Below, one piece after another: positions 40,702 through 47,474 of a DNA stretch of 60,329 nucleotides; positions within the stretch are counted from its first letter, which is position 1, and every line of letters begins with the position of its first letter. Source of the DNA: Acidobacteriota bacterium (GTDB taxonomy: Bacteria; Acidobacteriota; UBA6911; RPQK01; JAJDTT01); NCBI GenBank assembly GCA_022827025.1, contig JAJDTT010000076.1, positions 1 to 60,329 on the forward strand, read 5' to 3'. The notes beneath the pieces were generated by a model that was given only the letters and a program-made list of their open reading frames with translations, was not told where the DNA came from and did not search any database. A program made the translations under genes and the position numbers.

Positions 40702-41502
40702 TCACACGGTCTTCTTGAGCTGACGGCGGCCCACCCAGGCCGTAATGTGGGCGGTCAAGGCCGGCGACAGGCGGTTCAAGCCGATGAGCAGCCTTCCGAG
40801 TCCCGTCAGGTGCACTTCCCGGCGCCGGCGCCGGACCGCGCCGAGGATGGCGCGGGCCACCGATTCCGAGGTATCCGGACGGAATGGCCGGCTGGCGGCC
40901 TGGGCGCTCTCGGTGCGGGCGGCCGCCTCCTGGAACTCGGTTGCCGTATACCCGGGGCAGATGAGGCTGATTCCCACCCCACTCCCCCTGAGTTCGCCCC
41001 AAAGCGATTCGGCCAGGGCCGCCTGCGCGAACTTGGTCACGCAGTACGCCGAATTGAAGGGCATGGCCCGCTTCCCGATGACGCTGCTGACCAGGACGAT
41101 GTGTCCGCTTCCCTGCCGGAGCAGCCCGGGAAGCGCCGCATGGATGGTCTCGTACCCGGACTGGAAGTTGACCTGCCAGATACGATTCACGGCCTCCGGG
41201 GGAATCTCGGTCACCGGACCCACGACGCCGTAACCGGCATTGGAGACGACAATGTCGAGACCCTGGAGCTGCTCGCGGCATTCGCGGACGATTTCCGTTC
41301 CGCGTCCGGGCCGGCTCAGGTCGTGGGAAGCCCACACGGCCTGGGATGCGCCTCTGCGGCGGCACTCGTGGGCCACCTGCTCCAACCGTTCGCTTCGGCG
41401 GGCCACCAGAAAGAGCTCGCACGCTTCCGCGGCAAAGGCGTAGGCAGCGGCTTCACCGATTCCCGCCGACGCTCCGGTGATGAGAACCTTCTTCTGTTGC
41501 AT
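40702..41502 (-). CDS. Short-chain dehydrogenase/reductase (SDR)
   Basis: The 266-residue classical SDR has the cofactor motif TGASAGIGEAAA, NAG motif VVSNAGYGVVG, the catalytic Ser in VLVSSVIGK, and YCVTK with catalytic Tyr and Lys. The C-terminal tail (VHLTGLGRLLIGLNRLSPALTAHI) is amphipathic, as in membrane-associated SDRs of lipid metabolism. The substrate is not deducible. It is a single gene, with a dispersed 28-bp repeat directly upstream. Confidence 0.87.
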   Translation of the reverse strand: MQQKKVLITGASAGIGEAAAYAFAAEACELFLVARRSERLEQVAHECRRRGASQAVWASHDLSRPGRGTEIVRECREQLQGLDIVVSNAGYGVVGPVTEIPPEAVNRIWQVNFQSGYETIHAALPGLLRQGSGHIVLVSSVIGKRAMPFNSAYCVTKFAQAALAESLWGELRGSGVGISLICPGYTATEFQEAAARTESAQAASRPFRPDTSESVARAILGAVRRRRREVHLTGLGRLLIGLNRLSPALTAHITAWVGRRQLKKTV

Positions 41503-41530
41503 GGATTTGCGATTCGACGCTTTCGCAGTA

Positions 41531-41558
41531 GATTAATTTCTGCCGCGCAGGCTCCTGG
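41531..41558 (+). repeat. 28-bp dispersed repeat, copy 2
   Basis: The core TGCCGCGCAGGCTCCTGG, preceded by GATTAATTTC, is nearly identical to 44414-44441 and aligns with 11-38. It lies between the SDR gene and a REP-like element. Confidence 0.65.
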
Positions 41559-41579
41559 TGTACTGTCCCTCAAATAGAC

Positions 41580-41718
41580 GTAGGGGCGACCCTTGTGGTC
41601 GCCCGCCCGGCAACGGCGGCCGAGTCGTCCCGGGGGGAGCTTGGTACTGGTGGCGTGACTTGGACCGAAGAGGGTACCCACAAGGGGTGCCCCTACGGGG
41701 ATTCGAAATCGAGGCTCG
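41580..41718. repeat. REP-like repeat pair
   Basis: Left half GTAGGGGCGACCCTTGTGGT then CGCCC (41580-41605); right half GAAGAGGGTACCCACAAGGG then GTGCCCCTACGGGGATTCGA (41667-41706) and ATCGAGGC. The two halves are inverted relative to each other, separated by about 60 bp of unconserved sequence, as in BIME-type structures. Confidence 0.68.
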
Positions 41719-41770
41719 ATCTGTTACGAACACATGTATCTGCGGGACGGCACACCAGGTCCCGGGCAGT

Positions 41771-42499
41771 TCACCGTCGAGTCTTGGCCAGACTCATTGC
41801 GCCTCTCCAGCGGATCGCCTTGAGCTGTTCCAGCTTCATCTCGAGGGAGGTGCCGGGCAGGTCGCTGTCCGCCAGGGTCAGAAGCAGGGGGATGGCCCTT
41901 CCGGACCTGGGTTTGATGTCCATCTCCTTCCAGGAGAAGAGGACCTCCATGGTGGCGGTGTCCTGTTTCTGCCTGGCGGTGACGATGGGTGCGGAGGTGG
42001 CGGTCTCCATTCCCTTGTAACCCTTCAGCAGGCGGTGCCATCCGAAGGGTCCGCGGCTTTCGATTCGAGGCGTCATCCAGAAGGTGTAGTCGTAGTCGGA
42101 ACGCCGAATGTGGAACTTCAGGTAGTCGTAAAACAGGGTCCGGTCCCGGCGCCTCCGATCGGGAGTCAGCCAGACCGCGTCCCGCCTGCGAACCCGCTCG
42201 ATATCCCAGACGTCGTCGGTCCAGTGCAACGCCAGGTAGAGGTTCTCCTTGTCCCACAGGCCCTGAATCCGGAGCTCGACGTCTCCCTCCTTGAACCCTT
42301 CGTCGCCGGCCGAGGGTGAGAGCTTTACCCAGGGCACTCCCTGCCACTCGTCGGTGAACCCGTCGATCTGGATGTGCCGCTCCCGTTGAGGAATTTCCCA
42401 ACGCTGCTGCGCCCGAACCGAAACCGCACCCAGGAAAAGACAGGCCGGAAGAATCAGTGATGCTGTTTTGGAAGCTGTTCCGATATGGCTCCAGGTCAA
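41771..42499 (-). CDS. Secreted CBM9-like (carbohydrate-binding) protein
   Basis: The best start is the TTG at 42499, which follows GGAGG at 8-9 bp spacing and gives a signal peptide (TWSHIGTASKTASLILPACLFLGAVSVRA, in parts). The 242-residue product has a CBM9/DOMON-type beta-sandwich: IDGFTDEWQGVPWVKLSP, VELRIQGLWDKENLYLALHWTDDV, DYLKFHIRRSDYDYTFWMTPR and VLFSWKEMDIKPRSG. This single domain binds sugars or haem in relatives. It is divergent from arsC, with about 175 bp between them. Confidence 0.75.
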   Translation of the reverse strand: MTWSHIGTASKTASLILPACLFLGAVSVRAQQRWEIPQRERHIQIDGFTDEWQGVPWVKLSPSAGDEGFKEGDVELRIQGLWDKENLYLALHWTDDVWDIERVRRRDAVWLTPDRRRRDRTLFYDYLKFHIRRSDYDYTFWMTPRIESRGPFGWHRLLKGYKGMETATSAPIVTARQKQDTATMEVLFSWKEMDIKPRSGRAIPLLLTLADSDLPGTSLEMKLEQLKAIRWRGAMSLAKTRR

Positions 42500-42675
42500 G
42501 GTCGTCAGTCCTCCGCAGATCCGGTCAGAGTCTTCGGGAGCGCCCGCATTGTAGCACCGGAACGCCCAATCCGGCACGGGGAAAGAGGTCAGCCCTCCTC
42601 TGCGGGGGGTTGTCAGGAAGTCCTTTCGGAGCGTACTCTCTGCCGGTAGCCGGGGTCAGACCGGCGAACATGGCG

Positions 42676-43101
42676 ATGAAGAAGATGCCCTCGGTTCTTT
42701 TCGTGTGCACCGGCAACTCCGCCCGCAGCCAGATGGCCGAGGGCTTCGCTCGGCGCCATGGTTCCAAGTGGGTCCGGGTGGACAGCGCGGGTGTGCGTCC
42801 GGCCGGTCTCAACCCGTATGCCGTCTGGGCCATGAACGAGGTGGGGATCGACATTTCGCAGCAGACGTCGGACGCGCTGGGAGCCAAGGATCTCCGGCGG
42901 TACGATCATTTCATCACCCTGTGCGGGAACGCCCGGGACTCGTGTCCGGTGCTGCCGGTGGAGCTGCGGTCGGAACATTGGGACCTTCCGGACCCGGCGG
43001 GGACCTGGGGGACGCCCGAGGAAAGGATGGGCGGCTTCCGGGTGGTCCGGTATCTGATCGAGCAGCGGGTCATGGAGTTGCTGAACCGGCTCGCCCGTTG
43101 A
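42676..43101 (+). CDS. arsC: Arsenate reductase ArsC (LMW phosphatase fold)
   Basis: The 141-residue protein has the P-loop VCTGNSARSQMAEGF (C11 catalytic) and the redox-pair region LCGNARDSCPVLP with C83 and C90, as in thioredoxin-coupled arsenate reductases that produce arsenite for export. The usual arsenic efflux gene is not adjacent. Start ATG 42670, 42676 and 42685 are all possible. Because the family also includes protein tyrosine phosphatases, the arsenate role rests on the C83/C90 pair. Confidence 0.88.
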   Translation: MKKMPSVLFVCTGNSARSQMAEGFARRHGSKWVRVDSAGVRPAGLNPYAVWAMNEVGIDISQQTSDALGAKDLRRYDHFITLCGNARDSCPVLPVELRSEHWDLPDPAGTWGTPEERMGGFRVVRYLIEQRVMELLNRLAR

Positions 43102-43133
43102 AGGAGGATGTGACGTCCGATGTTGGAGGCTGC

Positions 43134-43139
43134 TAGAAT
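43134..43139 (+). promoter_or_regulatory. Candidate -10 box (TAGAAT) upstream of the small lipoprotein gene
   Basis: TAGAAT ends 7 bp before the ATG at 43147. A -35-like GTGACG lies 18 bp upstream of it. The transcript would start at or next to the start codon. Confidence 0.45.
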
Positions 43140-43146
43140 TCAAGCC

Positions 43147-43437
43147 ATGTTCCGGTCTTTTCTCTGCGCTGTCCTGTTGCTCACGCTACTGCAGCCGGCC
43201 TGTTTCTGGCGAAAGAAACCCATCGAAGAGAGGGTCTTCGACGTCTACGGCACGGTGGAGTCCATCACCCCGGACGCCCTGGTCGTCACCGCCCGCAAGA
43301 AGGGCCGCCTCACCTTCGCCATGACCGATGCCTCCATCAAGGGCGGGGACTTCGGCCCCGGCGCCTACGTCCACACCTACTACAAGCTCAAGGGGGACGT
43401 GAAAGAGGTGACCATGGTCGTCGAGAAGATCGATTGA
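43147..43437 (+). CDS. Small lipoprotein-like protein with a beta-barrel domain
   Basis: The 96-residue protein has a short signal (MFRSFLCAVLLLTLLQPAC) with a possible lipobox Cys19. The rest is a small beta domain (RVFDVYGTVESITPDALVVTARKKGRLTFAMTD, in parts) reminiscent of OB-fold or DUF5666-type sandwiches. The weak lipobox (QPAC) makes lipidation uncertain. It has an apparently leaderless start with TAGAAT 7 bp upstream. The next gene begins 17 bp later and is probably co-transcribed. The function is unknown. Confidence 0.7.
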   Translation: MFRSFLCAVLLLTLLQPACFWRKKPIEERVFDVYGTVESITPDALVVTARKKGRLTFAMTDASIKGGDFGPGAYVHTYYKLKGDVKEVTMVVEKID

Positions 43438-43454
43438 ATGGGCCCCCTGGAACC

Positions 43455-44252
43455 ATGAGCGGACCGATTCGACTCCCGGCGGACTTCGATCGTTTCTTGA
43501 CGATACCCAACGCCGAGGTCCGCCTGGAAGAGGCCATGGAAGTGGGGGAGAAGATGGCCGGAGCCGGAATTCCCCTCCTCCCCAATCCGGACCACGCGGC
43601 CATCTTCAGCGATCCCCCGCACTTGGTCGCCGGACCGTTGAGGGAACTGGGTTACGTGGCCGGATGGGACGCCCGCTGCTACCCGTCGCCGGTGGACGGC
43701 CACGACTACATCAACGTTCCTTCGGGCCTGGTGGGAAACAGCGCCGCCAGGGATCAGGGCTGGTTCGACTACGTCGCCGTGGTCCATCCGGTCGACGAGC
43801 CGGCCCGGGATCACATGCTCCACCAGGGGCAGGGCAATCCGTTCATCCATCACATCACGTGGGGCATCGCGCCGCCGGATACCGGCAGCGCGGAGGCGCC
43901 GCTGGCGCGAGCCGGCCGGATCATCTCCTTCATGGCCAAGGTCAGGACGCGAATCCCGGGCCTGCTGGACTCGGAGCCGGGAACGCTGATCATGGCCCTT
44001 CCCCGGGAGATCGCCGAGAACCCGGAACTGGAATGCCGGCTACCCGGGTGGCTCGGAGACTTGACGGAGGAGGATTACCAGATCGAGACCATGCAGGGGG
44101 GCGGATTCCTGCTCCAGTTCTTCGTCCTTACCGGCGGCAGAATCGAGGTCGCCCTTCGCTCCGGCACCCGGCAGACCTTCAATCCCAAGAGCGTCCACAA
44201 GATTTCCCGCGACGAGATCAGCACCGACCAGCTCGACGAGCCTCAAATGTGA
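43455..44252 (+). CDS. Uncharacterised protein, operon partner of the small lipoprotein
   Basis: The 265-residue protein begins MSGPIRLPADFDRFLTIPNAEVRLEEAM. There is no signal peptide. I cannot place it. It contains a conserved-looking CYPSPVDGHDYINVPSGLVGNSAARDQGWFDYVAVVHPV and HHITWGIAPPDTGS. The second half has an Arg/Gly pattern with FLLQFFVLTGGRIEVALRSG. The histidines in HMLHQGQGNPFIHHITWG hint at metal binding. It might be a VOC-like or lyase fold, but I would not assign it. It starts close after the lipoprotein stop. Confidence 0.65.
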   Translation: MSGPIRLPADFDRFLTIPNAEVRLEEAMEVGEKMAGAGIPLLPNPDHAAIFSDPPHLVAGPLRELGYVAGWDARCYPSPVDGHDYINVPSGLVGNSAARDQGWFDYVAVVHPVDEPARDHMLHQGQGNPFIHHITWGIAPPDTGSAEAPLARAGRIISFMAKVRTRIPGLLDSEPGTLIMALPREIAENPELECRLPGWLGDLTEEDYQIETMQGGGFLLQFFVLTGGRIEVALRSGTRQTFNPKSVHKISRDEISTDQLDEPQM

Positions 44253-44413
44253 CGAACGCCGGCGGCCCCGGCTCCGGGTTCTTCGTCGCCCCGATACGGT
44301 ATTCCATATCGGCCGGAAGTGTTCGGGCAGGAATCGTTCCGCAGGGTTGATCCAAACCGGGACAACTACCAGATCATCGGGGAAATATGGACCGATTCCA
44401 CGCTTACGCAGCC

Positions 44414-44441
44414 GGTCAATTTATGCCGCGCAGGCTCCTGG
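44414..44441 (+). repeat. 28-bp dispersed repeat, copy 3
   Basis: GGTCAATTTATGCCGCGCAG continues GCTCCTGG. It is nearly identical to 41531-41558. It sits at the boundary where the lower-GC block with the SDR fragment begins, next to the 3' end of the following gene. Confidence 0.65.
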
Positions 44442-44455
44442 GAGAGGGCTTTCTG

Positions 44456-45079
44456 TCAGGCTTCTCTCCAGCTTTCCGAGAATGCCAGCGATGCCGTGCT
44501 GAAGGGCTGTCCGTCATATTTGCAGGGCCATACCTGACCCGATGCCTTCCGGCCATTTAATGTCAACCTGGCCTCCAGGGCCGGAATCATGATGAGGCTG
44601 ACGCCGTATTCCCTTTCGGGGAGCTGGGTCGGCTGGTCATGCGCCATCAGGAGCGGGCCGATCAGATTGCTCCAGGCCAGGACGATTTCGTCAGTATCCG
44701 AGCGAACTTTCTGAGTCCAGGTGCTCTGTACATCACCGTGTCGTGAAAACCTGGCATCCAGGACAGCAATGCGGCTGCTGGCCGTTTCCGGGTTCAGCAT
44801 TCCCTGAACGGTTGCCTGCAACCAGCTCACCAATTCGGGATTGTCGGAGTAGATGCGCCATTGGTTGTCGGTCAGTTCACTCTTGATGAACAGGGCGTGG
44901 CCGGCGCCCTTGGGGGAATAGGTGATTGTCCAGAGGCTGGCGTCGGTAGTGAATGGATCGCCGGGTGCATGGCTGAGGCGAATGAACGGGTTTTCTCCGT
45001 TCAGGATCAGCTTCCCCGGTACGATCGGTGGAAGCGCTGGCCCTGTCTCGCTGGACATGTCGAGGCTTGAGGTGGTCAT
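44456..45079 (-). CDS. Uncharacterised protein in a transferred-looking block
   Basis: The 207-residue protein begins at ATG 45079 (AAGGA 8 bp upstream; ATG 45088 is an alternative). I see no signal peptide or recognisable domain. Segments such as LWTITYSPKGAGHALFIKSELTDNQWRIYSDN look beta-rich. Its base composition is lower in GC than the surrounding genes, like that of the SDR fragment and SnoaL-like gene next to it. The three share direction and close spacing, so they seem to have arrived together, probably from a proteobacterium-like source. Confidence 0.6.
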   Translation of the reverse strand: MTTSSLDMSSETGPALPPIVPGKLILNGENPFIRLSHAPGDPFTTDASLWTITYSPKGAGHALFIKSELTDNQWRIYSDNPELVSWLQATVQGMLNPETASSRIAVLDARFSRHGDVQSTWTQKVRSDTDEIVLAWSNLIGPLLMAHDQPTQLPEREYGVSLIMIPALEARLTLNGRKASGQVWPCKYDGQPFSTASLAFSESWREA

Positions 45080-45093
45080 GAGCTTCATTCCTT

Positions 45094-45321
45094 TCAGTGA
45101 GGGGCGCCGCTGCCGAGCGGCGGCATGGCAAGCCGGCCGGCGAAGAAGGCGCCCTTCGCGTTCACATTGAAGATGTCGTCGAACGTCGACTCCGCAGTCT
45201 CATCCAGCAGCGATGCCGGCACTTGTCGCCAGGATATCGATACGGCCTCACGTTTACCGGACGGCATCGAACGCGGAATTCTAGGAGCCTGCGTCGCGAG
45301 CAACGGCCATGGCATTGCCAC
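45094..45321 (-). pseudogene. Degraded short-chain dehydrogenase (SDR) gene fragment
   Basis: The minus-strand frame contains TAESTFDDIFNVNAKGAFFAG, the region just after the NAG motif in classical SDRs. The part before it continues in a second frame as GRIDILATSAGI, the strand and NAG motif, so there is a frameshift in between. That frame also holds stop codons upstream (in the AFDAVR region). The Rossmann nucleotide motif and the C-terminal half with the catalytic YxxxK are missing. It is a remnant and its product should not be functional. Confidence 0.75.
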
Positions 45322-45330
45322 CGGTCCACT

Positions 45331-45738
45331 TCACTCGTCCAGCGGGCGAAGGAAAATCTGCTCGCGAAGCACTTGCCAGTGCCCATCTTCGAAACGCCAC
45401 TCGATGTTGCACAGCAGTTGCATCTCCTCGCCGCTCATTCCGCTGTGTTTTCGGGTCAGCACACAAACCGCGGAGTCGCCCAGAACATGGAAATCATGCC
45501 AATCTGCCCACGGATTGAGCCGTGTCTTGCCTTCTTCCGCCTGCTTGCGGAAATGGGCGATGAATTTTTCCTTGTCATAGGTGGCTACGGTGCTGTCGGG
45601 CATCACCAGCGTCGTATGAAAATCCTTGTGGTAGATGGTTTCCAATGCATCGACGTCGAAATTGGTCGCGCGATCGATAAGGCGATCCATTGCCTCGCGG
45701 ATCGCTTCTGTCGTGTGAGTGGGTTTTGTCATAGACAA
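45331..45738 (-). CDS. SnoaL/DUF4440-like (NTF2-fold) protein
   Basis: The 135-residue protein has the NTF2-like pattern: an N-terminal helix (TTEAIREAMDRLIDRATNFDVDAL), FHTTLVMPDSTVATYDKEKFIAHFRKQ, DFHVLGDSAVCVLTRK and WRFEDGHWQVLREQIFLRPLDE. The family includes small-molecule isomerases and cyclases as well as non-catalytic partners. It is upstream of the SDR fragment and in the same direction. The composition is lower in GC than its surroundings. ATG 45732 is an alternative start. Confidence 0.8.
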   Translation of the reverse strand: MSMTKPTHTTEAIREAMDRLIDRATNFDVDALETIYHKDFHTTLVMPDSTVATYDKEKFIAHFRKQAEEGKTRLNPWADWHDFHVLGDSAVCVLTRKHSGMSGEEMQLLCNIEWRFEDGHWQVLREQIFLRPLDE

Positions 45739-45924
45739 TGATGATGGTCAAAAGTTGTTCGTTAGTCGTTCCAATTCCAAGCGGCAAGCATAGCATCCCC
45801 CCGACTGCTCGTCGGTGGAGGACGCTAATTATTGTCGGTAAAAGGGATCTGTCGTGACCCTCTTCGAGGGCCGGAGCGGGCCGGATTCGGACTGCTGTCA
45901 TCCATCCTGCAATTATCCGCCCTC

Positions 45925-45984
45925 ATGAGACACTCACCGCGGGCCGTGATCCTGGCGGTCGTGATCCTGGCGGCCGCCGCATGA
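45925..45984 (+). other. 19-codon hydrophobic ORF, perhaps a signal-peptide remnant
   Basis: ATG at 45925 encodes MRHSPRAVILAVVILAAAA and then TGA. It looks like a signal peptide cut off by a stop codon. It includes a perfect-but-one 15-bp tandem duplication (GTGATCCTGGCGG(T/C)C, 45946-45975). It could be the start of a lost secreted gene or a tiny membrane peptide. It sits at the 3' side of the sulfatase gene on the other strand. Confidence 0.3.
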
Positions 45985-45995
45985 GTAACGTCACG

Positions 45996-47456
45996 TCACC
46001 GCCGGGCGTCTGTGCTCCGTTGGGCGAGCCTGTCCGCACCGAGGACCATATCCGACCGGTGGTCGGCAGCCAACTTCTCAATGCTCTCAATGACATCCGG
46101 GTGGAGGCGGGCCACGTCGTACTGCTCGCCCGGGTCCCGGCCCAGGTGATACAGCAACGGCGGATCGTGGTGGGTCTCCGTCTCGGGCCGTCCGGTGTAG
46201 ACCGGCTTGGTGATGAAGTGCGCCTTGAATTCTCCCTGCCGGACGGCGTAGAGCTTCGACTCCCGGTAGAAGAACATGCTCCTGCGCGGGCTCTCGCCGC
46301 TGCCGAACAGGACCGGTGACAGGTCGTAGCTGTCCATGATCCGGTCGGAGGGCACCTCGGCGCCGGCGATCTCGCAGAAGGTGGAGAACAGATCCAGGGT
46401 GGAGCCCATCTCCATCACCACCGCCGATTCGAGCTGCCCCGGCCACCAGAAAATGGTGGGCTCGCGCATGCCCCCTTCCCAGGTCGTTCCCTTCCCGTCC
46501 CGGAGCAGTCCCGCCGAACCGCCATGCTCCTTGTAGGGAAGCCAAGGGCCGTTGTCCGAGGTGAACACCACCAGAGAGCGCTCGGCAATGCCCAGGTCGG
46601 TGAGGGCCTGCATGATCTGCCCCACGCCGTGGTCGATCTCCTCCACCACGTCGCCGTACAGGCCGCGCTTGCTGGCCCCCAGAAAGTCCTCCGACGCGAA
46701 CAGCGGCACGTGAGGCAGGTTGTGGGCCAGGTAGAGGAAGAAAGGCCGTTCCCGGTTTTTCCGAATGAACCGGACCGCCTCTTCCGAGTACCGCCTGGTG
46801 ATGGTCCGCTGATCGGCCGGCCGCTCCACCACCTCCCCGTCCCGGAGCAGGGGGACGTTCCAGTATTCGACCCGCGCCGTCTTCACCAGTTCCCGGGTCG
46901 ATTCCTTCCGGGTCTGGTCCATGTCGTTGGAATAGGGGATGCCGAAATAGGAATCGAAGCCGTGGTTGGTGGGAAGGAATCGGGGAAGATGTCCCAGGTG
47001 CCACTTCCCGACGCAGGCGGTGGCGTAGCCCGCATCCCGGAGCGCCTCCGCCAGCGTGACCTCCGCTTCGGGAATTCCGCTCGTAGAATCGGGGAACAGC
47101 ACGCGGTGCTTCGGACTCATCATGCCGTTTCGCACCGGCAACCGCCCGGTGAGGAGGGCGGCCCGGCTGGGAGTGCAGACGCTGGCGGCGGAGTAGAAAT
47201 GGGTCCACTTCTGCCCCTCCCGGGCCATGCGGTCCAGATTCGGGGTCCGGATGGTGGGATGCCCGAAGCTTCCCAGGTCGCCGTAGCCCAGGTCGTCGCA
47301 GAAGATGACGATCAGGTTGGGCTGGACGGCCTCAGGAGGTGACTGGCAGGCCGGAAGCGAAAGCGTGAGGACCAGCAGCAAGGCCGGCGCCGAACGGGGA
47401 AGACCGGGCAGCAGCGCCGCACCGAAACGGAACGGAGAATTGCGATTCGCCAGCAT
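45996..47456 (-). CDS. Secreted sulfatase (arylsulfatase type), lipoprotein
   Basis: The 486-residue enzyme has a lipobox LSLPAC (C37) after a long signal region. The sulfatase motif CTPSRAALLTGR (C94-R105) provides the cysteine that a maturase converts to formylglycine. Metal residues are in CDDLGYGDLG (D54, D55), and GKWHLGH and TSDNGPW complete the active site. It would remove sulfate from sulfated polysaccharides. ATG 47456 is preferred to the TTG at 47474 because GGGGGA lies just upstream. No maturase gene is in the window. It follows the LamG gene without a gap, and translation is probably coupled. Confidence 0.92.
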   Translation of the reverse strand: MLANRNSPFRFGAALLPGLPRSAPALLLVLTLSLPACQSPPEAVQPNLIVIFCDDLGYGDLGSFGHPTIRTPNLDRMAREGQKWTHFYSAASVCTPSRAALLTGRLPVRNGMMSPKHRVLFPDSTSGIPEAEVTLAEALRDAGYATACVGKWHLGHLPRFLPTNHGFDSYFGIPYSNDMDQTRKESTRELVKTARVEYWNVPLLRDGEVVERPADQRTITRRYSEEAVRFIRKNRERPFFLYLAHNLPHVPLFASEDFLGASKRGLYGDVVEEIDHGVGQIMQALTDLGIAERSLVVFTSDNGPWLPYKEHGGSAGLLRDGKGTTWEGGMREPTIFWWPGQLESAVVMEMGSTLDLFSTFCEIAGAEVPSDRIMDSYDLSPVLFGSGESPRRSMFFYRESKLYAVRQGEFKAHFITKPVYTGRPETETHHDPPLLYHLGRDPGEQYDVARLHPDVIESIEKLAADHRSDMVLGADRLAQRSTDARR

Positions 47457-47474
47457 CAGTCCCCCCAGTCGCAA

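Noticed and set aside
45276-45305. A fourth copy of the 28-bp repeat, in reverse orientation (CTAGGAGCCTGCG)
   Set aside because: Only an 11-bp core matches, and the bases also read as part of the decayed SDR coding sequence, so chance or local convergence is a simpler explanation. Flanking inverted repeats for the block are therefore not claimed.
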